Of a DNA stretch of 64,000 nucleotides, positions 1 through 8,979 are shown piece after piece. The DNA is taken from NCBI RefSeq assembly GCF_037577855.1, contig NZ_JBAKFX010000015.1:8284-72283 (forward strand), written 5' to 3'. The notes beneath the pieces were generated by a model. That model was not told the origin of the DNA and did no database searches. It saw nothing but the letters and a program-made list of their open reading frames with translations. The DNA comes from Dethiothermospora halolimnae (GTDB lineage: Bacteria; Bacillota; Clostridia; Tissierellales; VENL01). A program made the translations under genes and the position numbers. Each line of letters starts with the position of its first letter. Positions within the stretch are counted from its first letter, which is position 1.

Positions 1-555
1 TTTTGGATCATTTGAGAATATTACTTCACATTCCACACCATATTCTTCGATTAAAGATTTATAATAATCAATATAATCAACACCAGTAAAAGGGTGTTTT
101 ATATATCCAAAATTATTACGGAACTCTTCCTCGGATAAAACATCGGTCCAAGGATTTACACCTTTTTCATCAAGGACATCAATACTAACTAAATGATTCC
201 CCACTTCATCTGAAGGATAACTAAGCATTAAAACTATCTTTTTAACTCCCTTTGCAATACCACGAAGACAAATTGCAAAGCGGTTACGACTTAGTATAGG
301 GAATATAACGCCAAGGGTATCGTCCCCAAATTTTGAGCTTACATCTTTACTGATGGCGTCAATACTTGCATAATTTCCTTGGGCACGGGCAACTATAGAT
401 TCTGTTACACTTACAACATCCCTATCTTTTATAGAAAAACCTTCCGCTTTTGAAGCCTTTAATATACTATCTACAACTATCTTTGATATATCGTCATTTT
501 CTTTAATAATAGGAGCCCTAAGACCTCTAACAACAGTTCCAACAACTCTTTCCAT
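1..555 (-). CDS. Coenzyme F420:L-glutamate ligase-like protein (partial, 3' end outside window)
   Basis: This open frame runs off the left edge of the window; 185 codons are visible. It starts at ATG 555 behind a good AGGGGG ribosome binding site. The N-terminus (MERVVGTVVRGLRAPIIKEN) and later segments such as SVTESIVARAQGNYAS and LSRNRFAICLRGIAKG fit the F420-0:gamma-glutamyl ligase (CofE/FbiB) fold. Many clostridia carry this family without an F420 pathway, so the true substrate is uncertain and an amino-acid amide ligation on another acceptor is possible. It is transcribed divergently from the LysR gene at 665, a typical arrangement for a LysR target. Family assignment is from recognition of the sequence; function is inference. 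Confidence 0.65.
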   Translation of the reverse strand, partial: MERVVGTVVRGLRAPIIKENDDISKIVVDSILKASKAEGFSIKDRDVVSVTESIVARAQGNYASIDAISKDVSSKFGDDTLGVIFPILSRNRFAICLRGIAKGVKKIVLMLSYPSDEVGNHLVSIDVLDEKGVNPWTDVLSEEEFRNNFGYIKHPFTGVDYIDYYKSLIEEYGVECEVIFSNDPK

Positions 556-664
556 TGTAATTCCCCCTTAAATTTTTTATATTAATCCTTTCAGTTGTAC
601 TATATACCAACTTGTGATATAAGTAAAATAAATAGATATAATATAAGATATAAGGAGTGTTTAT

Positions 665-1552
665 ATGTCTATAAAACTTGATTTATATAAAGTTTTTAAT
701 GCAGTTTGCAAATATGAAAGTTTCTCGAAGGCAGGGAAAGTCCTTTATATGACTCAACCTGCTGTAAGCCAAGCCATAATGCAACTAGAGCGGGAACTGG
801 AAGTGGGACTTTTTATAAGAAATTCCAGAGGAGTAAAGGCAACAAAGGAGGGTAAATTACTATTTGAATATATAAGCTCAGCACTAAACTTAATTGATGC
901 AGGAGAAAAAAAGGTTCATGAATCTAAGGAATTGATGTCAGGAGAACTTAAAGTTGGAGTGGGAGATACTATTTCAAGATATTTTTTGTTGCCCTATTTA
1001 GAAGTGTTTCATAATAGATATCCAAATATTGATTTGAAAATTATTAATCGCACCACATTAGAGCTTTGTCCATTATTAAAGTCAGGAAAAATTGATATTG
1101 CAATTTGTAACTTGCCTATTAAGGACACCTCTATAAAGGTGAAAGAGTTAATGGATATAGAAGATATTTTTGTGTGTGGGCAAAAATATAAAAATCAGAT
1201 TTCTAAAGATATAAATCTTGAAGACCTAGGAAAATTTCCACTAATATTATTGGAACCTACGTCTAATTCAAGACAGTATGTGGAGAAGTATATGCTAACA
1301 AAGGGTATAAAAATTAAACCAGAAATTGAACTAGGATCCCATGACTTACTTTTAGAGTTTGCAAAAATAAATTTAGGAATATCCTGTGTGGTTAAGGAGT
1401 TTTCTAAACAGTATTTAGATAAAGGAGTTTTATATGAACTTCCTATAACTGAAAAGATACCTAAAAGAGGTATAGGGGTTTGTTTTTTAAAGAGTTTATC
1501 TCTGTCTCCATCTTCAGTTAAATTTGTTGAAATTTTAGAAGAGAAGTCTTAA
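665..1552 (+). CDS. LysR family transcriptional regulator
   Basis: This 295-residue protein has the usual LysR length. Residues 5-65 form the winged helix-turn-helix (SFSKAGKVLYMTQPAVSQAI is the recognition region), and residues 90-290 form the periplasmic-binding-like effector domain. The ATG follows an AAGGAG site with suitable spacing. The gene diverges from the F420-ligase-like gene, with a 109-bp AT-rich intergenic region that should hold both promoters and the operator. By family analogy it probably controls that neighbour and itself. The effector is not predictable from the sequence. Confidence 0.9.
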   Translation: MSIKLDLYKVFNAVCKYESFSKAGKVLYMTQPAVSQAIMQLERELEVGLFIRNSRGVKATKEGKLLFEYISSALNLIDAGEKKVHESKELMSGELKVGVGDTISRYFLLPYLEVFHNRYPNIDLKIINRTTLELCPLLKSGKIDIAICNLPIKDTSIKVKELMDIEDIFVCGQKYKNQISKDINLEDLGKFPLILLEPTSNSRQYVEKYMLTKGIKIKPEIELGSHDLLLEFAKINLGISCVVKEFSKQYLDKGVLYELPITEKIPKRGIGVCFLKSLSLSPSSVKFVEILEEKS

Positions 1553-1623
1553 TAATTCTTAATACTTTTCTTTTATATTTCTTAAGCTTTTGAAGGTAGA
1601 ATGGCCTTAGAGGTGATTTAGAT

Positions 1624-2187
1624 ATGTTTAAGTTTATAAAAGAATTCATTAAAAATCCTAAATTTATCGGAGCTGTAGCTCCTAGTAGTAAGTATTTGGC
1701 AGAAAAAATGATAGAAAGTATAGATTTTAAAGATTGTAATTGTATTATAGAGTATGGACCAGGAACTGGAGTTTTTACAGAAAAATTAATTACTAGAAAA
1801 AAAGAAAATACTATATTAATTATATTTGAAAATAATAAAGATTTTTATAATGAGTTAATAAAGATATATGGGTATAAAAATAATGTTAAAATAATAAATG
1901 ATGGAGCTGAAAATACAAATAAATATTTAGAGTATTATAGTATCAAAGAGGTAGACTACATTGTATCGGGACTCCCTTTTACATCACTACCGGGGAATAT
2001 TTCCGATAAAATATTAAAAAGCACAAAAGAGATGTTAAAGAATAGGGGACAATTCATTACCTTTCAATATTCTTTAGTAAAAATAAATTTTTTTAAGAGT
2101 TATTTTAATAATATAAAAAGTAACAAAGTTATACTAAATATTCCCCTTGCCCATGTGTTAAGATGTGAAATAAAGGAGGAGCTATGA
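1624..2187 (+). CDS. SAM-dependent methyltransferase, phospholipid N-methyltransferase/rRNA dimethylase-like
   Basis: This 187-residue class I methyltransferase has a glycine-rich SAM-binding loop (IIEYGPGTGVFTEKL, about residues 41-55) after a conserved N-terminal stretch (FIKNPKFIGAVAPSSKYLA). That stretch is typical of the phospholipid N-methyltransferase-like group (COG3963). A later GLPFTSLP segment occupies the position of the catalytic motif IV. The stop overlaps the start of the response regulator by 4 bp (ATGA), so it is translationally coupled to the two-component system and may act on membrane lipids in the same response. The substrate remains a guess. Confidence 0.75.
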   Translation: MFKFIKEFIKNPKFIGAVAPSSKYLAEKMIESIDFKDCNCIIEYGPGTGVFTEKLITRKKENTILIIFENNKDFYNELIKIYGYKNNVKIINDGAENTNKYLEYYSIKEVDYIVSGLPFTSLPGNISDKILKSTKEMLKNRGQFITFQYSLVKINFFKSYFNNIKSNKVILNIPLAHVLRCEIKEEL

Positions 2188-2867
2188 AAGAAAAAATATT
2201 AGTTGTTGATGATGATAAAAATATAAGAAAGTTAGTAGAGGTTTATTTAAAAAATGAAGGATACCTTGTTGATAAGGCAAAGGACGGAAAAGAAGCCTTA
2301 GATCTAATAAAAGAAAAAGAATACGATTTAATAATACTAGATATAATGATGCCTAAATTAGATGGGGTAGCTACTTGTATAGAAATCAGAGAAGAGTACA
2401 CAATGCCCATAATATTTTTATCAGCTAAGGGAGAAGAAATTGATAAGATAGAGGGATTAACTGTTGGCGCAGATGACTATATAACAAAGCCCTTCAGTTC
2501 AATGGAGTTAATTGCTAGGGTTAAAGCTCAACTTAGAAGATATAAAAAATTTAATAATAAATCTACAAATAAAAACATAATTGAGATTGAGGATTTAATT
2601 ATAAATACTGATACCCATGAAGTTACTGTAAGGGGAGATAAGGTTAAATTAACACCAAAGGAGTTTGATATATTAGAGTGCTTAGCCCAAAATAAGGGAA
2701 TTGTATTTAGTGTGGAAAAGTTATATGAAAGGGTTTGGAAAGAAAAGTTTGCAGTTTCGGATACTTCCATAGTGGTCCATATAACTAATTTGCGACAAAA
2801 GATAGAGCTAGATCCCAAATCCCCCCAATATATAAAGACTGTATGGGGAGTCGGGTATAAAATATGA
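2184..2867 (+). CDS. OmpR/PhoB-family response regulator
   Basis: This 227-residue protein has a receiver domain in residues 1-118 (acidic DDD at 9-11, phospho-acceptor Asp53 in ILDIMMP, conserved Lys in ITKPF) and a C-terminal winged-helix domain with KLTPKEFDILE and WGVGYKI, as in OmpR/PhoB/VanR proteins. It overlaps the methyltransferase upstream and the sensor kinase downstream by 4 bp each, so the three genes form one coupled operon. It should be phosphorylated by the kinase and bind promoters of envelope-stress or antibiotic-response genes. The sequence resembles VanR-type regulators, but no van resistance genes are present. Confidence 0.93.
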   Translation: MKEKILVVDDDKNIRKLVEVYLKNEGYLVDKAKDGKEALDLIKEKEYDLIILDIMMPKLDGVATCIEIREEYTMPIIFLSAKGEEIDKIEGLTVGADDYITKPFSSMELIARVKAQLRRYKKFNNKSTNKNIIEIEDLIINTDTHEVTVRGDKVKLTPKEFDILECLAQNKGIVFSVEKLYERVWKEKFAVSDTSIVVHITNLRQKIELDPKSPQYIKTVWGVGYKI

Positions 2868-3958
2868 AAAAGAAAATATATAATAAAATATCAGTAAAGT
2901 TAATATTATTGGTAGCTATTGCTTTTTTAGTGAGTATAGTTACCTTCGGTGCTATAGCAAATATTTTTACAAACTATATGATAAATAATTATGGCAATAG
3001 AGAAAACGTACCAATAACAACAGCTTATAAAATTTATTCAGGTACTATAATATCTCTACCTTTTATAATTTTTCTCATTATTTTTCTTACAGGGGTAAAT
3101 AAAAGGATTAAATATTTAAGGTATATAATAGATGGAGTTAAGGAAATAAAGGATCAAAGCTATTTAGAGGAATTGGATGTAAAAGGTAAGGATGAAATTG
3201 GAGAGTTGGCAGAGAGTATAAACATAATGTCTAATAGACTAAAAGAGAACTATAGGAAAGAAAAAGAAATAGAAGATGCTAAAAATGAATTAATAGTGGC
3301 AGTATCCCACGATTTAAAGACTCCGCTAACTTCAATAATTGGTTACTTAGAATTGATTAATAAAAATATAGACAATTATAATAAAGAGGATAAAGAATAT
3401 ATAGAGATAGTGTATAAGAAAAGCTTGAGTTTAAAAAAATTAATAGAGGAATTATTTGAATATACTAAACTTAATAGTGGATATGTCACTTTAGAAAAGA
3501 CTAAATTCAATATAGGTATATTAATAAATCAAGTGGTGGGAGAGTATATACCCCTTTTAAAAAATAAAAGCATAAGAACAGAAATAAAGAGCAATAGTGG
3601 AGAATTATGGTGTGAAATAGATGTAGAAAAAATGGTTAGGGTTATAGACAATATAGTAAGAAATGCTGAGAAATATAGTTTTCCAGATACTGATTTTAAA
3701 GTTTCTATAGTTCAGTTAGAGGATAGTATAAAAATAACCTTTCAAAATGTTGGGGATAATATAGATGAAAAACAATTGAAAAAGGTTTTTGAAAAAATGT
3801 ATAGACTAGATAAGGCTAGAGCTTCAGAAAATGAAGGTTCAGGATTGGGACTAGCTATATCAAAAAGAATTATAGAACTACATGGGGGAGAGTTATGGGC
3901 TGAATGTGAAGGTAATAATATAAAGTTTAATATGCTTCTTAAAAAATATAGTCTTTAG
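2864..3958 (+). CDS. Sensor histidine kinase, VanS-like
   Basis: This 364-residue membrane kinase has two transmembrane segments (about residues 11-35 and 58-76) flanking a very short external loop. A HAMP linker, a HisKA dimerisation helix with phospho-acceptor His149 (VSHDLKTPLTSIIGY), and a HATPase domain ending in the G2 box (GSGLGLAISKRI) follow. The tiny extracytoplasmic loop suggests intramembrane sensing, as in kinases that watch cell-envelope damage. It overlaps its response regulator by 4 bp. The methyltransferase in front of this pair hints at a lipid or envelope-stress role (inference). Confidence 0.92.
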   Translation: MKKKIYNKISVKLILLVAIAFLVSIVTFGAIANIFTNYMINNYGNRENVPITTAYKIYSGTIISLPFIIFLIIFLTGVNKRIKYLRYIIDGVKEIKDQSYLEELDVKGKDEIGELAESINIMSNRLKENYRKEKEIEDAKNELIVAVSHDLKTPLTSIIGYLELINKNIDNYNKEDKEYIEIVYKKSLSLKKLIEELFEYTKLNSGYVTLEKTKFNIGILINQVVGEYIPLLKNKSIRTEIKSNSGELWCEIDVEKMVRVIDNIVRNAEKYSFPDTDFKVSIVQLEDSIKITFQNVGDNIDEKQLKKVFEKMYRLDKARASENEGSGLGLAISKRIIELHGGELWAECEGNNIKFNMLLKKYSL

Positions 3959-4046
3959 TATAATAGGTCTTCTAAAAGAAACATGGAAGATGCTTTTGTT
4001 TTCATATAATTATTAAAATATAGCTATATAGGGGGTTAGAAAGGAC

Positions 4047-4178
4047 TTGACTAAAATTAGAATATATAGATCAATAGTATTTGTTCCACTTGTATGTTTA
4101 TCTCTAGTGTTTAAAGCCTATTTAGAACTTACTATTATTATAATTTCTATTTTAGCATTTTATGGTTTTAAACATTAG
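4047..4178 (+). CDS. Possible small membrane protein (43 aa, TTG start)
   Basis: A short frame starts at TTG 4047 and ends at TAG 4178. The product is largely hydrophobic, with one or two membrane-spanning stretches (SIVFVPLVCLSLVFKAYLEL and TIIIISILAFYGF) and a basic N-terminus. A GGGGG run about 11 bases upstream could act as ribosome binding site. It lies alone between the kinase and the SASP gene. Hydrophobic composition can arise by chance in AT-rich DNA, so this is a tentative gene with no recognised family. Confidence 0.3.
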   Translation: MTKIRIYRSIVFVPLVCLSLVFKAYLELTIIIISILAFYGFKH

Positions 4179-4304
4179 TAAAAAGCTTAAATTTAAAATA
4201 TTGTAAATAATATAGAAAGTATATATAACACCCTATATTTGTCTGTATTATATATGTATATATACAAAAGATAATAGTATATCATTAAAAAAGAGGTGAT
4301 ATAT

Positions 4305-4523
4305 ATGAGTAGAAATAAGCCAATTGATCCCAATGCCAGAGCTGCTTTAAATAATTTAAAATATGAAATTGCAAATGAACTTGGAGTTCCCCATAATATG
4401 AATGCAAATCCAAATGATTATACTCCAGTTCAGAATATATACATGGCAGGAAATGTAGGAGGCCAGATGACTAAAAGGTTAATTCAAAAAGGGGAAGAAA
4501 TGTTAATAAATAAAAATAAATAA
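4305..4523 (+). CDS. Alpha/beta-type small acid-soluble spore protein
   Basis: This 72-residue protein has SASP features: basic N-terminus, ARAALNNLKYEIANELGV (the helical DNA-binding and GPR protease cleavage region), and a GGQMTKRLIQKGEEML tail. These proteins coat spore DNA into an A-like form and protect it from UV and heat. The chosen ATG follows AAGAGGTGAT; an in-frame GTG at 4296 lies inside that ribosome binding site and is rejected. The gene stands alone with its own terminator at 4532-4560. Expression in the forespore by sigma-G is expected from the family. It supports a spore-forming host. Confidence 0.92.
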   Translation: MSRNKPIDPNARAALNNLKYEIANELGVPHNMNANPNDYTPVQNIYMAGNVGGQMTKRLIQKGEEMLINKNK

Positions 4524-4531
4524 CTTACTTT

Positions 4532-4560
4532 AAAAACCTAGGCAATGTGTCTAGGTTTTA
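4532..4560 (+). terminator. Terminator of the SASP gene
   Basis: AAAACCTAG and CTAGGTTTT arms enclose a 9-base loop, followed by a T-rich tail, 9 bp after the SASP stop codon. Confidence 0.8.
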
Positions 4561-4641
4561 ATATTAAAATAAGAAAATGCTAAAGACTATAGATAATAGT
4601 TATGATAAGATAGTCCTAGTAATACTTATTAGGAGGAAAAC

Positions 4642-6015
4642 ATGGAAAACACATCAAAAATGTATACATATATAATATTAATTACAAGCTTTGGTTTAAT
4701 AGCTAGCTGTATTATTTTTAATATCTCTTTAGTATACGGTTTTTTAGGTGCAATTATATTTTCAATTATTATGTTAAGGAAGTTAGGATTTGCACTGAAG
4801 GAATTAACTAATATGATGATAAAAGGGATAATAGAATATAAAATTATTTTTATAATAGTAGTATTAATGGGGACAACCATATCAATATGGTTATCATCGG
4901 GGACTGTACCGGCATTAATATATTATGGGTTTAAATATATTCAAGATACTAATTATCTGTTAGCATGTTTTTTTATAACCTCTATTATTTCAGTTGTTAT
5001 GGGAACAGGCCTAGGAACATTAAGTACCATGGGTATAGCTCTATTGGCAATAGGAAAAGGTCTATCGATACCTAGCCATATACTATTAGGAACAATGATA
5101 TCAGGAGCTTTTTTAGCAGATAAAATATCCCCCATATCGGGACTTGTTAATCTTAACTTAAAGGTAACAGGGGTTAAATATAACCAAGGGATAAAATCAA
5201 TGATGAAGACTTTGGTTCCTGTGTTCATACTTTCATCTATTATATATTATTTTATAGGAGAAAATTATACTTCCCAGATTAATCCGTTAGAAATATCTAA
5301 ATATCAACAGAATATAATGTATTCATTTTCAATATCTCCAATGTTATTAATTCTTCCAGTTGGAGTAATAGTTATGTCTATATTTGGAGTGAAAACAGTT
5401 CCTAATATGTCCATAGGTATAATGGTAGGTAGCTTAATAAGTATTTTTTATCAAAATATTTCTGTGGAAAACTTAATAAAATATGTTCTAATGGGTTTTA
5501 AAATTCAGGATAATCCTCAATTAAGTGAGATTCTTAAAGGAGGAGGGGTGTTTCCCATGACAGAAGTAATATTAATAGTAATGGGAGCACTGGCTTTAAA
5601 TGGATTGTTCGACGGGACCAATATAATAGCCCCAATAATTGATGGCATTATTAAAAATATTAAAAGTAGAGGGAGTTTAATAGCAAGAACAGGGTTATTA
5701 AGCATGCTATTAACAACAGCAACCTGTGACCAAACAGTAGGAATAGTAGTTCCAGGGAAGTTTTTAAAAAATAAATATAAAGAGTTAAACCTAGATAATG
5801 GAGTTCTTACTAGAACCATCTCCGATACAGGTGTAGTGATAGCCCCATTGGAACCTTGGAATGTTAATTCCATATTAATAGCCGTAATAACCGGGATTTC
5901 TACCACTGAATATGCCCCATATGCCGTATTATGCTATCTGTTTCCTATCATTACTATAGCCACGGGCTATTTAAATATTAGGTTAAGTAAAGTTAGATCA
6001 ACTAAACAAATATAA
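4642..6015 (+). CDS. NhaC-family Na+/H+ antiporter (or related amino/organic-acid antiporter)
   Basis: This 457-residue polytopic membrane protein has about 11-12 hydrophobic segments. Conserved NhaC features include a glycine-rich GTGLGTLSTMGIALLAIG stretch, GAFLADKISPIS, and TATCDQTVGIVVPGKF near the C-terminus. The family exchanges Na+ for H+, or couples organic anion exchange such as malate/lactate. The ATG follows AGGAGG. The next gene, a DMT transporter, starts 24 bp downstream on the same strand, so both may be co-transcribed up to the terminator at 6885. The ion specificity cannot be read from the sequence. Confidence 0.88.
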   Translation: MENTSKMYTYIILITSFGLIASCIIFNISLVYGFLGAIIFSIIMLRKLGFALKELTNMMIKGIIEYKIIFIIVVLMGTTISIWLSSGTVPALIYYGFKYIQDTNYLLACFFITSIISVVMGTGLGTLSTMGIALLAIGKGLSIPSHILLGTMISGAFLADKISPISGLVNLNLKVTGVKYNQGIKSMMKTLVPVFILSSIIYYFIGENYTSQINPLEISKYQQNIMYSFSISPMLLILPVGVIVMSIFGVKTVPNMSIGIMVGSLISIFYQNISVENLIKYVLMGFKIQDNPQLSEILKGGGVFPMTEVILIVMGALALNGLFDGTNIIAPIIDGIIKNIKSRGSLIARTGLLSMLLTTATCDQTVGIVVPGKFLKNKYKELNLDNGVLTRTISDTGVVIAPLEPWNVNSILIAVITGISTTEYAPYAVLCYLFPIITIATGYLNIRLSKVRSTKQI

Positions 6016-6039
6016 GGAATAAAATAAGGAGATATTAAT

Positions 6040-6900
6040 ATGAAACCAACTTTAAAAATCATAATAGCAATGGTTCTTTGGGGGAGTATTGGATTATTTG
6101 TTAAAAACATTAGCTTACCATCTATAGAGATTGCCTTTTTAAGGGCAGTAATCGCCAGTATAGTTCTTATAGTTGGGAGATTACTAATAATAAGAAATCC
6201 TAGGAAAAGTATAAATAAATATAGTAAAAAAGATATATGGTTATTATTTTTTTCAGGAATTATATTAGCATTTAATTGGTTTTTTCTTTTTAAAGCATAT
6301 AAATATACAACAGTAGCCAATGCTACGCTGACCTATTATTTAGCCCCGGTGTTTGTTATATTTCTTTCTCCTGTTGTTTTTAAAGAGAGAATAACTAAAA
6401 GGAAACTAATATCTGTATTTGTTGCTATGGCTGGCTTGGTATTGATTGTAAGCAGGCAAAAAATCATGTTAGATATCAACTATGAACATATAAAGGGAAT
6501 TACTTTTGGAGTATTGGCAGCCATACTATATGCAGGGGTTATTATGTTAAATAAATCTATAAAAGAAGTTACAAGCTTTAATAGAACTATAATACAAATA
6601 GTAATCAGTGGGTTGGTTTTATTACCCATTATAATCTATAGAGATAATATAGATATATCCAGTACTAAGGGATTAATCAATATAATAATTCTAGGAACAA
6701 TCCATACTGGTCTGGCCTATTTATTGTATTTTCCCAGTATAAAAGATGTTAGTGTTCAACGGGTTTCAGTATTAAGTTATATTGATTCTATTTCAGCAAT
6801 TATTTTTGGCACTTTATTTTTAGGAGAACCTTTAGGGATATTTCATATTATGGGGGGAGGGCTTATCTTGATTTCTCCATTTATAAAAGACAGGACCTAG
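6040..6900 (+). CDS. EamA/DMT-family transporter
   Basis: This 286-residue protein has ten predicted transmembrane helices in two EamA repeats. Each repeat contains the family pattern of an N-terminal proline/glycine segment and a helix-end motif (TTVANATLTYYLAPVFV in repeat one, SVLSYIDSISAIIFG in repeat two). DMT proteins export or exchange small metabolites. The gene follows NhaC closely and ends inside a perfect palindromic terminator that it shares with the convergent ABC permease. The substrate is unknown. Confidence 0.88.
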   Translation: MKPTLKIIIAMVLWGSIGLFVKNISLPSIEIAFLRAVIASIVLIVGRLLIIRNPRKSINKYSKKDIWLLFFSGIILAFNWFFLFKAYKYTTVANATLTYYLAPVFVIFLSPVVFKERITKRKLISVFVAMAGLVLIVSRQKIMLDINYEHIKGITFGVLAAILYAGVIMLNKSIKEVTSFNRTIIQIVISGLVLLPIIIYRDNIDISSTKGLINIIILGTIHTGLAYLLYFPSIKDVSVQRVSVLSYIDSISAIIFGTLFLGEPLGIFHIMGGGLILISPFIKDRT

Positions 6901-6912
6901 GTCCTGTCTTTT
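6885..6912. terminator. Perfect 28-bp palindromic bidirectional terminator overlapping two stop codons
   Basis: The arms AAAAGACAGGACCT and AGGTCCTGTCTTTT are exact reverse complements with no spacer, and each end carries a T run. The DMT stop TAG lies at the centre (6898-6900) and the ABC permease stop begins at 6913/6911 on the other strand. The terminator therefore also codes the last residues of the DMT protein and overlaps the end of the other gene. Confidence 0.85.
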
Positions 6913-7666
6913 AAACACTATCCCACTTAAAAAACTTATTTCCCAAAACAATAAACACTAAACTCAATCCAACTAAGATTAAAGACTCCTTAGGAAAAGC
7001 CAATATAGTTTTATTTTCCACCCAAACCCCCCTCATTACATAAAGACCATGAATAATAGGATTAAATATTTCTAATATCTTCACAAGAAAGGGACTAAAC
7101 ATTTCAGGAGGAAATGTAAATCCACCTAAAAACATCTGAACATAAAATATAATTAGAGCTACCGTTTGATAGGTGCCACTGCTTTTAAAAAAGGAGCCTA
7201 AGAAAAATGCAAAGGTAAATTGAAACAAATTGATTAATCCCAGACCTAAAATAATCTGAACTATATTATCCATTGGTACAGTAACTCCCTTTGAAACCAC
7301 TGCGAAAACTACTAATGCTATGATTCCTGAGATTTGACATATAAGGACAGCTAAAAATAAAGATAGGGCTATTTGTATCGGTTTAATTCCTAAAAGTTTA
7401 TATTTAATAAAATAACTATGTTCTTTATGGGTAACTAACCTCATACCAAAGACTAAAATACCTGTATTAAGGATTATAACTGGTATATAGGCTGGCAAAA
7501 GATACTCCACAATTGAAATTTGAGTTTCTGGACTCATTGAATCCTTTAATAAATTACTGAAGATTAGATACATTAGTATAGGAAAGGCTATTACAAAAAA
7601 CATATTTTGAAAGTTTCTAAACTGTAGCTTTAATTCATATAGACCTAATGCTTTCACTTTTTTCAT
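6911..7666 (-). CDS. ABC-2 type transporter permease
   Basis: This 251-residue protein has six predicted transmembrane helices and the ABC2_membrane arrangement, with an amphipathic N-terminal ELKLQFRNFQNMFFVIAFP segment and a GGFTFPPEMFSP loop before the last helices. It overlaps the ATPase gene by 32 bp; its ATG at 7666 has a GGGGGAT site inside the ATPase coding region. The two form a complete exporter of the drug or lantibiotic-immunity type. The substrate is not evident. Confidence 0.88.
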   Translation of the reverse strand: MKKVKALGLYELKLQFRNFQNMFFVIAFPILMYLIFSNLLKDSMSPETQISIVEYLLPAYIPVIILNTGILVFGMRLVTHKEHSYFIKYKLLGIKPIQIALSLFLAVLICQISGIIALVVFAVVSKGVTVPMDNIVQIILGLGLINLFQFTFAFFLGSFFKSSGTYQTVALIIFYVQMFLGGFTFPPEMFSPFLVKILEIFNPIIHGLYVMRGVWVENKTILAFPKESLILVGLSLVFIVLGNKFFKWDSV

Positions 7667-8564
7667 TGATAATATCCCCCTTTTCGTCTAATTTATATCC
7701 TGCCACTTCTAAAAACACATCTTCTAAACTTGGAGACTTAACTGCTAGATTTTTTATGCCAACATGTTCTAAAAGATATTTAAGAACCGATTCATCATCA
7801 TCGGTTTGGATCTGATATCTACCATCGGGTAATTCCTTGGGATTATACTTAAAGAGTTTAAATTTACCATTAGAATCCTTTAGCTGGAACTCTATTATCT
7901 TTTCACCGTGGGAATATTTATCTATGGCATCGGTAACTGTTCCTAGATAGGCCATTTCTCCTTCATTTAATATTAATATTCTATTGGCTAGATATTCTAT
8001 TTCATCTAAGTAGTGACTAGTTAAAATTATGGTAATATCCTTATTTTTATTTATCTTTTTTAATATATTCCATGTAACCCTCCTAGCCACTGGGTCAAGA
8101 CCTGTAGTTAATTCGTCTAGAAAAATTACATCGGGGTGATGTATAAGGGCCAGTAAAACTGCCAGTCTCTGTTTATTTCCTCCAGATAAATGCTTTATAT
8201 AGGTTTTTCTCTCTTTATAAAGGTCAAAATCCTTTAAAAGCTCATTTATATCCTCATCACTACCGGTTATATCTTTATATAATTTACATATGTCCATAAC
8301 CTTGGCCTTATTTTCAAAATGGCTATGTTGCATTTGGACCCCGATATGATCCTGTAATGCCTTTTTATCAAAAAGATATTCTATACTACCCTTATCCTGT
8401 TTATAAATATCAACTATACAGTTTATGAGAGTAGTTTTACCGGCACCGTTATGACCAACTATACCAATAATTTCTCCACAATCAACATCAAAGCTAATAT
8501 TTTTAAGGGCCTTCTTTTTGCCAAAGGTTTTAGATATGTTATTTACTTTAATTAGACTTTTCAT
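7635..8564 (-). CDS. ABC transporter ATP-binding protein
   Basis: This 309-residue protein has Walker A GHNGAGKTT (about residues 37-45), a Q-loop, the signature LSGGNKQRLAVLLAL, Walker B VIFLDELTTGLD, and a switch His in LTSHYLDEIEYL. It has the CcmA/DrrA-type C-terminal extension of about 80 residues. It powers the permease encoded immediately downstream. The ribosome binding site is GAGGGGGAT in front of ATG 8564. Such pairs often export drugs or peptides; no linked biosynthesis gene is present. Confidence 0.92.
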   Translation of the reverse strand: MKSLIKVNNISKTFGKKKALKNISFDVDCGEIIGIVGHNGAGKTTLINCIVDIYKQDKGSIEYLFDKKALQDHIGVQMQHSHFENKAKVMDICKLYKDITGSDEDINELLKDFDLYKERKTYIKHLSGGNKQRLAVLLALIHHPDVIFLDELTTGLDPVARRVTWNILKKINKNKDITIILTSHYLDEIEYLANRILILNEGEMAYLGTVTDAIDKYSHGEKIIEFQLKDSNGKFKLFKYNPKELPDGRYQIQTDDDESVLKYLLEHVGIKNLAVKSPSLEDVFLEVAGYKLDEKGDIINEKSESIRSI

Positions 8565-8689
8565 TTTAATCCCCCTCGGACTAATATTTAACTTATATAT
8601 ATTGTATCATCTGTCTAATATTATTTTAATTTTTTCATACCGATAAAAGGAAAGTTTAATACCATATTTGAAAGTTTCATGACATAACT

Positions 8690-8737
8690 CCGTTCTGTGC
8701 AGAGTGCAAGGTGAAGAGAACAGGGAGTTGGTCAGGC
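8690..8737 (-). repeat. Partial copy of dispersed intergenic repeat
   Basis: Read on the minus strand, the segment matches the family seen at 39.9, 42.3, 44.3 and 47.8 kb (CCTGTTCTCTTCACCTTGCA followed by CTCTGCACAGAAC). It stops before the terminal hairpin that the other copies carry, so it is a truncated copy. Confidence 0.7.
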
Positions 8738-8773
8738 TATAATTTTTTGTAAAAGATAACTTTTCTAAGCATT

Positions 8774-8801
8774 AAAAAAGGAGCATTTGTGCTCCTTTTT
8801 T
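8774..8801. terminator. Strong hairpin terminator
   Basis: AAAAAAGGAGCA and TGCTCCTTTTTT are perfectly complementary around a 4-base loop, with T runs on both strands. On the minus strand it lies downstream of the LytTR response regulator and probably ends that operon. Confidence 0.75.
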
Positions 8802-8826
8802 AAAATATCTATTAATTTACATGTAG

Positions 8827-8846
8827 GGACTAGGCATGCCTAGTCC
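8827..8846. repeat. 20-bp perfect palindrome
   Basis: GGACTAGGCA and TGCCTAGTCC form a perfect palindrome followed by GGTTTT. It may be a second terminator stem or a repeat remnant. Confidence 0.5.
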
Positions 8847-8979
8847 GGTTTTAAAGCCATAAAATATGGAAAATACATAAATGTTTTATCAAACTTAGTC
8901 TTTAGAATCGTAGGTTTTTACAGTTAAAGGGTTACAGATTGTGCATGGTCAACCCTACACATTCATTCGAAGGCTTCCT

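Larger units (their letters stand above)
8565..8979. other. 415-bp intergenic region with repeats and hairpins, no gene
   Basis: No credible coding frame was seen on either strand. The stretch holds a partial copy of the dispersed GC-richer repeat (8690-8737), a strong hairpin at 8774-8801, and a 20-bp perfect palindrome at 8827-8846. It appears to be a collection of terminators and repeat remnants between two minus-strand operons. Confidence 0.6.
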
